From Pseudomonas paralactis (GTDB taxonomy: Bacteria; Pseudomonadota; Gammaproteobacteria; Pseudomonadales; Pseudomonadaceae), in contig NZ_JYLN01000003.1 of NCBI RefSeq assembly GCF_001439735.1, positions 310,001-374,000 on the forward strand: DNA of 64,000 nucleotides, read 5' to 3'. The notes under the pieces are model-generated. The model had not been told where the DNA came from. It was given only the letters and a program-made list of their open reading frames with translations, and ran no database searches. Both the position numbers and the translations under genes were made by a program. Shown here one piece after another: positions 8,823 through 17,822 of the stretch. Numbering within the stretch: position 1 is the stretch's first letter; each line of letters starts with the position of its first letter.

Positions 8823-8923
8823 TGTAGGAGCGAGCTTGCTCGCGAAGAACTTGAAGGCGCCGCGTTTATCCAGCATGAACGCGTCATCGTTAACGTTTTT
8901 CGCGAGCAAGCTCACTCCTACAG
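8823..8923. repeat. REPIN, type A (101 bp), copy 2 of a near-identical pair
   Basis: The same 101-base element as at 7525-7625 and in the same orientation, with a single G-to-A change in the right arm. It sits between the convergent MFS and PLD-family genes. Confidence 0.9.
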
Positions 8924-8940
8924 GTGATCTGTCGTATTTT

Positions 8941-10509
8941 TTAGAGCATACGTTCCAGGCCGACGCTGGTGGCGAACCAGGCATTGAAGCGGCGCCACCA
9001 GCTGCCGGGCTCGCGGGTCAGGGTGTGCAGTTGCCCGTTGTCCTCGGTCACCCACACTACATGGCCATCCTGCAATTTCGCCTCATAGCTCAGCGCCGGC
9101 GACATACCTTCCAGCGCCAGGTTGCGTACGTGTTCGGCCAATTCGGGGCTGTCCACCAGCACGCCGACTTCGGTGTTCCACAGCACCGAGCGCGGGTCGA
9201 AATTGAACGAGCCGATAAATGACTTCTCGCGATCAAAGATCATCGCCTTGCTGTGCAGGCTGGAATCGGAACCGTAGAGGCTGCCTCGACGAAAGAGGTG
9301 CGGGCCGCTGCTGGCGCTGGGATCTCCGGGTTGTCGGCGCAGCTCATAAAGTTTGACTCCATGTTCCAGCAATGCCTTGCGATAAGGCGCGTAGCCACCG
9401 TGCACGGCCGGTACGTCAGTGGCTTCAAGGGAATTGGTCAGCAACTTCACCGACACCCCGGCATCAGCCCGACCCGTCAGATACACCAGCCCGGGCGGCC
9501 CCGGAACGAAGTACGCCGAAATCATGATCAGTTCGCGGCTGACCCCCTCCAGCTCCGGCGCCAATTGGGTGGTGAGCAGCAACTGCGGGTCCGGGTCAGC
9601 CTTGGCCAGTACCTTGCTCGGGGCGTCCCACAGCGCCTGGTTCCAGGCCCAAATCAGCTCGCGGCGCCAGATGTCCATGCGTGGTTGGGTCTGGTAGGTA
9701 CGCAGGCGGTTATACAGCGCGTGGTTCTGCTGTCGCGATTGCGCCAATGAAGCTTCCAGGCGCCCGCGAGCGACGGCCAGATCGATTTTGGACGGCATCT
9801 TCGAGACAAACTCATCGATAGGTTTGCTCAAGGCGCTGTTCCAGTACTGATCGAAACTGTGACCCAGTTGCTCTGCCACCGGCCCGACGCTGAGCATGTC
9901 GATATCGGTGAAGTTCAGGTTGGGCTCAGCGTCGAAATATTCGTCTCCCAGATTGCGACCGCCCACAATGGCCACGCTGTTATCGGCCAGCCACAGTTTG
10001 TTGTGCATGCGCCGATGTTGCAGTGACAGGTTGAATACCCGGCCCATGGCCCGTGTAACGCCGGTACTGCGCCCCAGGTGCAGCGGGTTGAACAGGCGGA
10101 TTTCGATTTTAGGGTGAGCGGCGAGGGTGGCGATGATCTGGTCGAGGCCGTCGCTGGTGGTGTCGTCCAGCAGAATACGCACGCGCACGCCGCGGTCGGC
10201 GGCCTTGAGCAGTTCATCCACCAGCATACGGGTGCTGATGCCGTCGTGAACGATGTAGTACTGCAGATCCAGGCTGGTTTGGGCGTTGCGGATCAGCTCG
10301 GCGCGCGCCATGAAAGCTTCACTGCTGTTGGGCAGCAAGCGAAAACCCGAGCGTCCCTGGTACGGCGCCGCCTGGGCCTGGATCGAGCGGCCGAAGGACG
10401 AGTCGTTCGCCGGCAGGGCGTCACTGGGTATACGCGGTGTGTCGACCGTGGCGCAGCCGCCCAGGGCCAGGGTGCCCAACAGGAAAAACGGTAATAGCCG
10501 TCGAATCAT
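8941..10509 (-). CDS. Phospholipase D family lipoprotein (cardiolipin synthase-like)
   Basis: A 522-residue secreted lipoprotein: signal peptide with lipobox LGGC and lipidated Cys at 19. It has two HKD catalytic motifs, the first with His169, Lys171 and Asp176 (MHNKLWLAD) followed by VGGRN, the second with His419, Lys421 and Asp426 (LHSKAMIFD) followed by IGSFN. Two HKD motifs make one PLD active site, so it should be active on phosphodiesters such as phospholipids. I take the ATG at 10509; a TTG codon precedes it in frame. It is convergent with the MFS gene. Nuclease or phosphatidyltransferase activity cannot be told apart from sequence. Confidence 0.92.
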   Translation of the reverse strand: MIRRLLPFFLLGTLALGGCATVDTPRIPSDALPANDSSFGRSIQAQAAPYQGRSGFRLLPNSSEAFMARAELIRNAQTSLDLQYYIVHDGISTRMLVDELLKAADRGVRVRILLDDTTSDGLDQIIATLAAHPKIEIRLFNPLHLGRSTGVTRAMGRVFNLSLQHRRMHNKLWLADNSVAIVGGRNLGDEYFDAEPNLNFTDIDMLSVGPVAEQLGHSFDQYWNSALSKPIDEFVSKMPSKIDLAVARGRLEASLAQSRQQNHALYNRLRTYQTQPRMDIWRRELIWAWNQALWDAPSKVLAKADPDPQLLLTTQLAPELEGVSRELIMISAYFVPGPPGLVYLTGRADAGVSVKLLTNSLEATDVPAVHGGYAPYRKALLEHGVKLYELRRQPGDPSASSGPHLFRRGSLYGSDSSLHSKAMIFDREKSFIGSFNFDPRSVLWNTEVGVLVDSPELAEHVRNLALEGMSPALSYEAKLQDGHVVWVTEDNGQLHTLTREPGSWWRRFNAWFATSVGLERML

Positions 10510-10571
10510 CAAAGGAGCTGCTTCCAGGTCAGGGCGATTATCGTTATATGACGGCCTTTTCTGGCGAAAGG

Positions 10572-11996
10572 TCAGTGCATCGTTTCCAGCAGCATCTTGC
10601 TTGCGGCGGCGCCCACTTTGCGCACCGCTTCTTCAATCTGTGGGGTTGGCTTGGCCGCGTAATTCATGCGCAGGCAGTTACGGTATTTGCCTGAGGCAGA
10701 AAAGATGCTGCCTACCGCTACCTGTACGCCTTGTTCCACCAGCACGCGGTTGAGCTTCAAGGTGTCGAAGCCCTCCGGCAGTTCGATCCACAGCAGGAAG
10801 CTGCCCTGTGGCCGACTGGCGCGAGTGCCGGCCGGGAAGTAGCGGCTCACCCAGTCGAGCATCAAGTCGCGATTGCGCTGGTATTGCGTACGCATTCGAC
10901 GCAAATGCGGTTCGAAATGGCCATTTTTTAGAAATTCGGCAATCGCAATCTGCGGCTGGGTGGCGGTAGAGCCGGTGCTGATGTACTTCATGTGCAGCAC
11001 CCGGTCCAGGTAGCGTCCCGGCGCGACCCAGCCAATGCGCAGCCCGGGTGCCAGGGTTTTCGAGAACGAGCTGCAGAGCAGCACACGGCCATCGTCATCG
11101 AAGGATTTGATCGTGCGCGGGCGTGGGTAGCTGTAGGCCAGCTCGCCATACACATCGTCTTCAATGATAGCCACGTCATAGCGCTGAGCCAGGGTCAGCA
11201 GTGCGCGTTTGCGTGCCTCCGGCATGATGTAGCCCAACGGATTGTTGCAGTTGGGTGTGAGCTGGATGACTTTGATCGGCCACTGTTCCAGCGCCAGTTC
11301 CAGCGCCTCCAGGCTAATGCCGGTGATCGGGTCGGTGGGGATTTCCAGGGCTTTCATACCCAGGCCCTTGAGGGTCTGCATGGCGCCATGGAAGCTGGGC
11401 GAGTCCACCGCGACAATATCGCCGGGCTCGCAGATCGCACGGATGCTGGCCGACAACGCCTCATGGCAGCCGGTAGTGATCACGATGTCTTCGGCGGTCA
11501 GTTGGCAGCCGGCGTCCAGCGACAGCCGAGCAATTTGCTCGCGCAACTCCATACAGCCGAGGATGTTGTCGTAATACAGGCCCGGCAGATCCTGGCGACG
11601 ACTCACCCGCGCCAGGCTACGCAGCAAAGGTTTCAGGGTGGGCGACAATACATCCGGCATACCGCGGCCCATCTGTATGACATCTTTGCGGGGCACCGCG
11701 CGAATCAGTTCAAGCACCTGGTCCCATTGGGAAATCTCTACCGGTCGTTGGGCCGGGCGGCCTATCTCCGGCAGGGCCGGCAGCTCGCGGCCAGCCGGTA
11801 CAAAGTAACCGGACTTGGGCTTTGGCATCGCCAGGCCGTTGTCTTCCAGCAACCGATAGGCCTGCTGCACGGTGCTCAGGCTGACCCCGTGTTCCACGCT
11901 CAAGGCGCGCACGGAGGGCAAGCGATCACCGGGGCGATAGAAGCCTTGCTCGATGCGAGTGCCCAGCAATTCAGCGAGGTTGACGTAAAGGGTCAT
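10572..11996 (-). CDS. MocR-type regulator (GntR wHTH fused to aminotransferase-like domain)
   Basis: A 474-residue PLP-dependent transcription regulator. Residues 1-70 form a GntR winged helix (RPGDRLPSVRALSVEHGVS, then the LLEDNGLAMPKPKSGYFV wing). The rest is a fold-type I aminotransferase domain with the PLP-binding Lys at about 313 in SSFSKTLAPG and the conserved NCNNPLG and IIEDDVYGEL segments. The start at 11996 is favoured by a GGAG eight bases upstream; a GTG three codons earlier lies too close. It is divergent from a DUF1127 gene across 166 bp that contains three copies of a TACAGAT/ATCTGTA motif. Effector and targets are unknown. Confidence 0.93.
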   Translation of the reverse strand: MTLYVNLAELLGTRIEQGFYRPGDRLPSVRALSVEHGVSLSTVQQAYRLLEDNGLAMPKPKSGYFVPAGRELPALPEIGRPAQRPVEISQWDQVLELIRAVPRKDVIQMGRGMPDVLSPTLKPLLRSLARVSRRQDLPGLYYDNILGCMELREQIARLSLDAGCQLTAEDIVITTGCHEALSASIRAICEPGDIVAVDSPSFHGAMQTLKGLGMKALEIPTDPITGISLEALELALEQWPIKVIQLTPNCNNPLGYIMPEARKRALLTLAQRYDVAIIEDDVYGELAYSYPRPRTIKSFDDDGRVLLCSSFSKTLAPGLRIGWVAPGRYLDRVLHMKYISTGSTATQPQIAIAEFLKNGHFEPHLRRMRTQYQRNRDLMLDWVSRYFPAGTRASRPQGSFLLWIELPEGFDTLKLNRVLVEQGVQVAVGSIFSASGKYRNCLRMNYAAKPTPQIEEAVRKVGAAASKMLLETMH

Positions 11997-12019
11997 GACG
12001 GTCACTCCTGATGGACCAG

Positions 12020-12100
12020 TACAGATGCAGTGAAAATACAGGATTCAGCCATCCTTAGGCAGTATCTGTATGGATTTAATAAAAACTGGCTGGATCTGTA
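12020..12100. promoter_or_regulatory. Repeated 7-mer sites between the MocR and DUF1127 genes
   Basis: TACAGAT at 12020-12026 is followed by its inverse, ATCTGTA, at 12064-12070 and again at 12094-12100. The last two are exactly 30 bases apart, about three helical turns. MocR regulators usually bind repeated sites next to their own gene, so these are candidate operators. Confidence 0.45.
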
Positions 12101-12162
12101 ATGGTTTTGCCCGTGCCTTCATCCTAGTCACTCAAGGCAAAAAGCCAACGAGGGGCAGCAAA

Positions 12163-12387
12163 ATGAACGGCATGAGCGATGTGCGGCTGGCGTTACACAG
12201 TCAAGAGCTGGAAGCAGGGCAGGAGCGGGCGACGGCTGCGCCTGTCGGCAGCCGCTGGAGCCTGTTCTGGCAACGTCGTCACACGCGCAAGGCGTTGCTT
12301 ACGCTGACCCGCGAGCAGCTGCTCGACGTGGGCTTGACCGCTGAACAGGCGCGCCAGGAAGGCTTGAAGCCGTTCTGGCGCAGTTGA
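12163..12387 (+). CDS. DUF1127 small protein
   Basis: A 74-residue soluble basic protein. Its C-terminal half, RRHTRKALLTLTREQLLDVG then LTAEQARQEGLKPFWR, is the DUF1127 domain, found in short proteins linked in other bacteria to RNA binding and to phosphate or carbon metabolism. I chose the ATG at 12163 after GAGGGGCAG; a second ATG at 12172 is possible. It is divergent from the MocR gene and its stop codon directly abuts that of the convergent FAD oxidoreductase. Function here is unknown; control by the neighbouring MocR protein is a reasonable guess. Confidence 0.88.
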   Translation: MNGMSDVRLALHSQELEAGQERATAAPVGSRWSLFWQRRHTRKALLTLTREQLLDVGLTAEQARQEGLKPFWRS

Positions 12388-13680
12388 TCACACCAGTTCT
12401 TTGAGACGGTGCCAAAGCATCCCCAGCGCCAGCAGCGGTGAACGCAGGTGTTTGCCGCCGGGGAAGGTGATGTGCGGCACTTGGGCAAACAGGTCGAAAC
12501 GCCCTTGTTGCTGGCCGCTGATGGCTTCGCCGAGCAATTTGCCTGCAAGGTGCGTGGCGTTCAGGCCGTGGCCCGCGTAAGCCTGGGCGTAATACACATT
12601 GGGTTGATCCGCCAACCGGCCAATCTGCGGCAGGCGGTTGGCGCCGATGCCGATCATGCCGCCCCATTGGTAGTCGATCTTCGCGTCGGCCAGTTGCGGG
12701 AATACCTGCAACATTTTCGGTCGCATATAAGCGCCGATATCCTTGGGATCGCGCCCGGAATAATGGCAGGCGCCGCCGAACAACAGGCGGCGATCGGCGG
12801 ACAGGCGGAAATAATCCACCGTCACGCGCTGGTCACACACCGCCATATTCTGCGGCAGCAGGCGGGTCGCCTGGGCTTCGCTCAATGGCTCGGTGGCGAT
12901 GATGTAGCTGCCGGCCGGTAGTACCTTGCCACTGAGCTGCGGGTTGAGCCCATTGAGGTAGGCGTTGCAGCACAGTACCAGGGTGGTGGCACGTACATGG
13001 CCCTGGGCGGTGTGCACCTTGACCTCGGGGCCGTAATCGATGCGCGTCACTTCAGACTGCTCGAACAGCTTCACGCCCAACTGCTGCGCGGCGGCCGCCT
13101 CGCCCAGTGCCAGGTTCAGTGGGTGCAGGTGACCTGAACCCATATCGATCATGCCGCCCACGTAGCGCCCAGAGCCGATCACGCTGCTCATTTGGCTGGC
13201 TTGCAGCAGGCGCACCTCGTGGCGGTAGCCCAGGTTGCGCAGTTCTTCGGCGTCTTCGGCCAGGCCCAGCAAGTCACGGGGTTTGTTGGCCAGATCGCAA
13301 TAGCCCCAGGTCAGGTCGCAAGGGATCTGGAAGCGCTCCACGCGTTCACGCACGATCTCCACGGCCTCCAGGCCCATCAGCTTCATCTGACGCACGCCGT
13401 CACTGCCGATCACAGGGGTGAACTGATCCAGCCCGTGGCCCACGCCGCGAATCAACTGGCCGCCATTACGCCCGCTGGCGCCCCAGCCGATTCGGCGCGC
13501 TTCCAGCACCACCACGCTGAAGCCGCGCTCGGCCAGCTCCAAAGCCGTGTTGAGCCCGGAATACCCTGCGCCAATCACGCATACATCGGCGCGCAGCTCG
13601 CCTGTCAACGCCGGGTATTCGGAGTGCGGCACGCTGCTGGCGGCGTAGTAGGACGCGGTGTGCCGGGCGCTGGCGGTCAT
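12388..13680 (-). CDS. FAD-dependent amine oxidoreductase (PuuB-like DAO family)
   Basis: A 430-residue flavoprotein of the D-amino-acid oxidase/glycine oxidase fold. The FAD-binding site is GAGYSG at 37-42, then VVVLEARRIGWGASGRNGGQ, a signature shared with gamma-glutamylputrescine oxidoreductase PuuB. It probably oxidises an amine or amino acid and passes electrons to O2 or a quinone. I chose the ATG at 13680, after GGGAG; an upstream in-frame start at 13806 adds residues unlike the family. Its place between kauB and dadA supports a role in polyamine or amino-acid breakdown. The exact substrate is not shown. Confidence 0.9.
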   Translation of the reverse strand: MTASARHTASYYAASSVPHSEYPALTGELRADVCVIGAGYSGLNTALELAERGFSVVVLEARRIGWGASGRNGGQLIRGVGHGLDQFTPVIGSDGVRQMKLMGLEAVEIVRERVERFQIPCDLTWGYCDLANKPRDLLGLAEDAEELRNLGYRHEVRLLQASQMSSVIGSGRYVGGMIDMGSGHLHPLNLALGEAAAAQQLGVKLFEQSEVTRIDYGPEVKVHTAQGHVRATTLVLCCNAYLNGLNPQLSGKVLPAGSYIIATEPLSEAQATRLLPQNMAVCDQRVTVDYFRLSADRRLLFGGACHYSGRDPKDIGAYMRPKMLQVFPQLADAKIDYQWGGMIGIGANRLPQIGRLADQPNVYYAQAYAGHGLNATHLAGKLLGEAISGQQQGRFDLFAQVPHITFPGGKHLRSPLLALGMLWHRLKELV

Positions 13681-13795
13681 GGGGAGGCTCCCTGTTTGGA
13701 AAATTTGACGCAGGATACAGCGGTCCGATGAAGCTGTCTGCGCGCGGCGTTTTGCGTCAGAATCCACGCCTATTCGCCGTTCGGTATGGGTTTCG

Positions 13796-14149
13796 ATGAG
13801 TTGCAACAGTCAGAAAGTCAGCGCGCTGCGCAGGCAGATTCCGTCATTTGAATGTGTCCCGGGTTGCCACGACTGCTGTGGGCCAGTGACCACTTCGCCT
13901 GAGGAAATGTCGCGCCTGCCGCGCAAGACGGCCGCCGAACAGGAGGCCGCCATGGATGAGCTGAACTGCGTGCACCTGGGGCCCCATGGGTGCACGGTGT
14001 ATGACGAGCGGCCACTGATCTGTCGCCTGTTCGGCACCACCAAGACCTTGCCGTGCCCCAATGGCAGGCGGCCGGTGGAGCTGATTCATCCGCGGGTGGA
14101 GAAGCAGATTCATGAGTACATGGCGAGTACCCGGCAGGTGTTGGTCTAG
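13796..14149 (+). CDS. YkgJ family cysteine-cluster protein
   Basis: A 117-residue protein with seven main cysteines: 20, 24, 27 and 28 in CVPGCHDCC, then 58, 66 and 76 and a further one at 87. The spacing and the YDERPLICRLFG segment define the YkgJ (UPF0153) family, thought to bind zinc or an Fe-S cluster. No signal peptide. Divergent from the FAD oxidoreductase across 115 bp. Its role is unknown. Confidence 0.9.
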   Translation: MSCNSQKVSALRRQIPSFECVPGCHDCCGPVTTSPEEMSRLPRKTAAEQEAAMDELNCVHLGPHGCTVYDERPLICRLFGTTKTLPCPNGRRPVELIHPRVEKQIHEYMASTRQVLV

Positions 14150-14170
14150 CGGATGTACTCGGTTAAAACT

Positions 14171-14257
14171 GTGGGAGCTGGCTTGCCTGCGATAGCGGTG
14201 GGTCAGCTAACGCCTATGCCTCTGAACCGACGCTATCGCAGGCAAGCCAGCTCCCAC
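14171..14257. repeat. REPIN, type B (87 bp)
   Basis: Arms GTGGGAGCTGGCTTGCCTGC and its inverse enclose a short variable middle. It lies between the convergent YkgJ and dadR genes, where no T-tailed terminator is visible. Confidence 0.9.
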
Positions 14258-14281
14258 ATTTGACCGTGTTGTGTCACTGGG

Positions 14282-14770
14282 TCAGTCAGGGATCGGCAGG
14301 TTCAGGCTCTCTTTCACCTCTTCCATCACGATATAGCTCTTGGATTCGCGCACATGGGGGAGCTTGAGCAGGATGTCGCCGAGCAACTTGCGGTACGAGG
14401 CCATCTCCGAGATACGCGCCTTCACCAGGTAGTCGAAGTCCCCCGACACCAGGTGGCACTCCAGCACGTGAGGCAGTTTCAGCACGGCGCGGCGAAATTC
14501 CTCAAAGGTGTCACCCGACTTGTAATCCAGGCTGATCTCGACAAACACCAGCAAACTGCCCTTCAAATGCTGCGGGTTGAGCCGTGCGTTGTAGCCCATG
14601 ATGATCCCTTCGCGCTCCAGGCGCCGCACCCGCTCGGTACAGGGTGTGGTGGACAACCCGACCTTTTCCCCCAACTCCGTGAACGAGATGCGCCCGTCGG
14701 TTTGCAGGATGCGCAGGATATTGCGGTCGATCTTGTCCAGCTCCCGCTTGGTCTGGGTGTTGGTACGCAT
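14282..14770 (-). CDS. dadR: Lrp/AsnC family regulator of D-alanine catabolism
   Basis: A 162-residue Lrp-type regulator: AsnC-type helix-turn-helix (residues about 12-70, LDKIDRNILRILQTDGRISF and TTPCTERVRRLEREGII) and a C-terminal RAM ligand-binding domain (about 73-155). The family forms octamers that respond to amino acids. Divergent from dadA across 156 bp, as in P. aeruginosa, where this regulator activates dadAX in response to alanine. The frame stays open far upstream across dadA, but that part is antisense to dadA and the ATG at 14770 gives the normal family length. Gene-specific control here is inferred from that context. Confidence 0.93.
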   Translation of the reverse strand: MRTNTQTKRELDKIDRNILRILQTDGRISFTELGEKVGLSTTPCTERVRRLEREGIIMGYNARLNPQHLKGSLLVFVEISLDYKSGDTFEEFRRAVLKLPHVLECHLVSGDFDYLVKARISEMASYRKLLGDILLKLPHVRESKSYIVMEEVKESLNLPIPD

Positions 14771-14926
14771 AGGGGATACGCCTCTGTGAAAAGGGTTTTT
14801 GCCAAGAATTGTCGCCAAATATAGGCATTTATATAGTGAAATGCACTGGTGATTGTTTTTTACACTGCGCCCATCATTGCTCGAATAACACACGTCAGCG
14901 GCTAAGCCCGTGATGAGGATATAAAA

Positions 14927-16228
14927 ATGCGCGTTCTGGTCTTGGGTAGCGGTGTCATTGGGGTGACCAGTGCCTACTATTTGGCGCGGGCCGGCTTCGA
15001 TGTTGTGGTGGTCGACCGTCAGCCTGCCGCTGCCATGGAAACCAGTTTCGCCAACGCCGGCCAGGTGTCCCCTGGTTATGCCTCGCCATGGGCCGCGCCG
15101 GGCGTGCCGCTCAAGGCGATCAAGTGGCTGCTGCAACGCCACGCGCCGCTGGCGATCAAGGCGACCGCCGATATCGATCAGTACCTGTGGATGGCGCAGA
15201 TGCTGCGCAACTGCACGGCCAGCCGCTATGCGGTGAACAAGGAGCGCATGGTGCGCCTGTCCGAGTACAGCCGCGACTGCCTTGACGAATTGCGCGCCGA
15301 GACCGGCATTGCCTACGAAGGGCGCAGCCTCGGGACTACCCAGCTGTTCCGCACCCAGGCCCAACTCGATGGCGCCGCCAAGGACATCGCCGTGCTGAAA
15401 GAGTCCGGCGTGCCCTTCGAATTGCTCGATCGCGCCGGCATTGCCCGTGTGGAGCCGGCCCTGGCCAGCGTCACCGATATCCTCGCTGGTGCCTTGCGCC
15501 TGCCGAACGACCAGACGGGCGATTGCCAGATGTTCACCACGCGCCTGGTCGAAATGTGCAAACAATTGGGCGTGGAATTCCGCTTCGAACAAGACATCCA
15601 GCGCCTGGACTACGCAGGCGACCGCATCAATGGTGTGCTGATCGACGGCAAGCTGGAAACCGCCGACCGTTATGTCCTGGCCCTCGGCAGTTACTCGCCC
15701 AAGTTGCTCAAGCCATTGGGGATCAAGGCGCCGGTGTACCCGCTCAAGGGTTATTCGCTGACTGTGCCGATCACCAACCCGGCAATGGCGCCGACCTCGA
15801 CCATTCTCGATGAAACCTACAAAGTCGCGATCACCCGTTTCGACAACCGCATTCGGGTCGGCGGCATGGCTGAAATAGCCGGTTTTGACCTGTCGCTGAA
15901 GCAGCAAAGACGTGAAACCCTGGAGATGATCGTCAACGACCTTTATCCTCAGGGCGGTGATTTGGCCCAAGCCAGTTTCTGGACCGGACTGCGCCCGACC
16001 ACACCCGACGGCACGCCGATTGTCGGTGCCACCCCATTCAAGAACCTGTTCCTGAATACCGGCCACGGCACACTTGGTTGGACCATGGCTTGTGGCTCTG
16101 GCCGCTTGCTGGCTGACCTGATGGCGAAAAAAACGCCGCAGATCAGCGCCGCAGGCCTCGATATTTCCCGTTATGGCAATCACCAGGAGTCCGCACAACA
16201 TGTCAATCCAGCGCCAGCTCACCAATGA
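14927..16228 (+). CDS. dadA: D-amino acid dehydrogenase, small subunit
   Basis: Membrane-associated flavoenzyme that oxidises D-alanine and other D-amino acids to 2-oxo acids, feeding electrons to the respiratory chain. The 433-residue product starts with the FAD-binding [20 protein letters not shown] and the VVDRQ acidic end of the Rossmann beta-2 strand; the C-terminal [15 protein letters not shown] is the FAD-contacting motif of the DAO family. Its 3' end overlaps ridA by 29 bases, giving a dadA-ridA-dadX operon that racemises L-alanine and then oxidises D-alanine. Control by the divergent Lrp-type DadR is likely. Confidence 0.97.
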   Translation: MRVLVLGSGVIGVTSAYYLARAGFDVVVVDRQPAAAMETSFANAGQVSPGYASPWAAPGVPLKAIKWLLQRHAPLAIKATADIDQYLWMAQMLRNCTASRYAVNKERMVRLSEYSRDCLDELRAETGIAYEGRSLGTTQLFRTQAQLDGAAKDIAVLKESGVPFELLDRAGIARVEPALASVTDILAGALRLPNDQTGDCQMFTTRLVEMCKQLGVEFRFEQDIQRLDYAGDRINGVLIDGKLETADRYVLALGSYSPKLLKPLGIKAPVYPLKGYSLTVPITNPAMAPTSTILDETYKVAITRFDNRIRVGGMAEIAGFDLSLKQQRRETLEMIVNDLYPQGGDLAQASFWTGLRPTTPDGTPIVGATPFKNLFLNTGHGTLGWTMACGSGRLLADLMAKKTPQISAAGLDISRYGNHQESAQHVNPAPAHQ

Positions 16229-16553
16229 GCGCATGAGCCAGATCGTTGTTCATAGCGGTACCGTGTATCTGGCCGGGCAAGTCGGCGACGATCTGAGCGC
16301 CGGGATTGAACAGCAAACCCGTGAAACCCTGGTCAATATCGAGCGTTTGCTGGACCTTGCCGGTACCGACAAGTCCAGGTTGCTGTCGGTGACCATCTAC
16401 CTGAAGGATATCGATGCCGACTTCGCCGGCATGAACGCGGTGTGGGACAAATGGCTGCCCAAAGGTGTCGCCCCGGCCCGCGCCACGGTTGAAGCCAAGT
16501 TGTGCGAACCGCAAATTCTGGTGGAGCTGTCCGTCGTGGCAGCGCTGCCTTAA
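16200..16553 (+). CDS. ridA: RidA family reactive imine/enamine deaminase
   Basis: A 117-residue RidA (YjgF/YER057c) protein. These trimers hydrolyse reactive 2-aminoacrylate and imines released by PLP and flavin enzymes. VYLAGQVG and the C-terminal [20 protein letters not shown] segment, with the conserved Arg that binds the carboxylate, fit the family. The ATG at 16200 lies inside the end of dadA and follows CAGGAG. Its link to DadA makes sense, since DadA yields imino acids as its first product. Confidence 0.93.
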   Translation: MSIQRQLTNERMSQIVVHSGTVYLAGQVGDDLSAGIEQQTRETLVNIERLLDLAGTDKSRLLSVTIYLKDIDADFAGMNAVWDKWLPKGVAPARATVEAKLCEPQILVELSVVAALP

Positions 16554-16567
16554 CAACGATCCCTCTC

Positions 16568-16602
16568 CCGGCGCCGACGTTGTTGGTCGGCACCGGTTTT
16601 TT
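16568..16602 (+). terminator. Intrinsic terminator between ridA and dadX
   Basis: An 11-base stem with one mismatch, CCGGCGCCGAC (16568-16578) and GTCGGCACCGG (16586-16596), a seven-base loop, then six T's. It lies inside the dad operon, 31 bases before dadX, so it may lower dadX relative to dadA-ridA. Confidence 0.75.
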
Positions 16603-16632
16603 CTTTAATTTGCTGCCTAGAAGCCTGCCGTC

Positions 16633-17706
16633 ATGCGTCCAGCCCGTGCCCTGATCGACCTTCAAGCCCTGCGCCACAACTACCAATTGGCCCGTGAAGT
16701 CACGGGTGCCAAGGCGCTCGCCGTAATCAAGGCGGATGCCTACGGCCATGGTGCCGTGCGCGTGGCCCAGGCACTGGAAGCCGAAGCCGACGGGTTTGCC
16801 GTGGCGTGCATCGAGGAAGCCCTGGAGCTGCGTGCCGCCGGCATTCGCGGGCCGGTGCTGTTGCTGGAAGGTTTTTTCGAGGCGGACGAGTTACCGCTGA
16901 TCATCGAACAGGATTTGTGGTGTGTGGTGCATTCGTTGTGGCAGCTTGAGGCCATCGAGCAGGCCAGCCTGAGCAAGCCGCTGACCGTGTGGCTCAAGCT
17001 GGACTCGGGCATGCACCGTGTCGGCTTGCATCCCAAGGATTATCAAGAGGCTTATCAGCGTCTGCTGGCCAGCGGCAAAGTCGCCAGGATCGTGTTGATG
17101 AGCCATTTTGCACGCGCCGATGAGCTCGATTGCGTCAGCAGCAACGAACAAGTCACGGTATTCGAAGCGGCCCGCCAAGGCTTGTCGGCCGAAGTCAGCC
17201 TGCGCAATTCCCCATCTGTATTGGGCTGGCCAAGCGTGGCCAGCGACTGGGTACGCCCAGGCATCATGCTCTACGGCGCAACGCCATTTGGCGAAGACCA
17301 GGCCTTTGCCGCACGGTTGCAGCCGGTGATGACCCTGGAGTCCAAAATCATCTGTGTACGCGAACTGCCGGCTGGCGAACCCGTGGGCTATGGCGCCAGG
17401 TTCGTCACGCCCAAGCCGATGCGCATCGCAGTGGTTGCCATGGGCTATGCCGACGGTTACCCCCGTCACGCGCCAACCGGTACGCCGGTGCTGGTGGCGG
17501 GACAGCGCAGCCAATTGCTGGGGCGGGTGTCGATGGACATGCTGTGTGTCGACCTTACCGACGTACCCCAGGCAGGCCTGGGCTCAACCGTGGAGTTGTG
17601 GGGCAAGAACATCCTCGCCAGTGACGTCGCCACTGCTGCCGACACCATTCCCTACCAGATTTTTTGCAACCTGCGTCGGGTGCCAAGGCTCTATCACGGC
17701 GCTTGA
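16633..17706 (+). CDS. dadX: Catabolic alanine racemase
   Basis: PLP enzyme interconverting L- and D-alanine, here the catabolic form that feeds DadA. The 357-residue product has the PLP lysine at 33 ([11 protein letters not shown]) and the second catalytic base, Tyr253, in VGYGARF. Length and domain order (TIM barrel then beta domain) are normal. Third gene of the dad operon, separated from ridA by 79 bases that include a terminator hairpin, so partial read-through is expected. D-alanine for the cell wall can also come from this gene. Confidence 0.96.
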   Translation: MRPARALIDLQALRHNYQLAREVTGAKALAVIKADAYGHGAVRVAQALEAEADGFAVACIEEALELRAAGIRGPVLLLEGFFEADELPLIIEQDLWCVVHSLWQLEAIEQASLSKPLTVWLKLDSGMHRVGLHPKDYQEAYQRLLASGKVARIVLMSHFARADELDCVSSNEQVTVFEAARQGLSAEVSLRNSPSVLGWPSVASDWVRPGIMLYGATPFGEDQAFAARLQPVMTLESKIICVRELPAGEPVGYGARFVTPKPMRIAVVAMGYADGYPRHAPTGTPVLVAGQRSQLLGRVSMDMLCVDLTDVPQAGLGSTVELWGKNILASDVATAADTIPYQIFCNLRRVPRLYHGA

Positions 17707-17822
17707 TGGCCGGGTACGAATGCAGCTGTCCGGGATTTAGGCCCAAGTGTTGTAAATACTGAACGCTGTCGCCATGATAACGCTCAATTACAACAAAGCC
17801 TGAATCCTAGGAGGCTCCTGCA

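Noticed and set aside
14771..16234. Upstream extension of the dadR frame across dadA
   Set aside because: The frame stays open antisense to dadA by codon bias. Lrp-family proteins have about 160 residues, and the ATG at 14770 gives exactly that.
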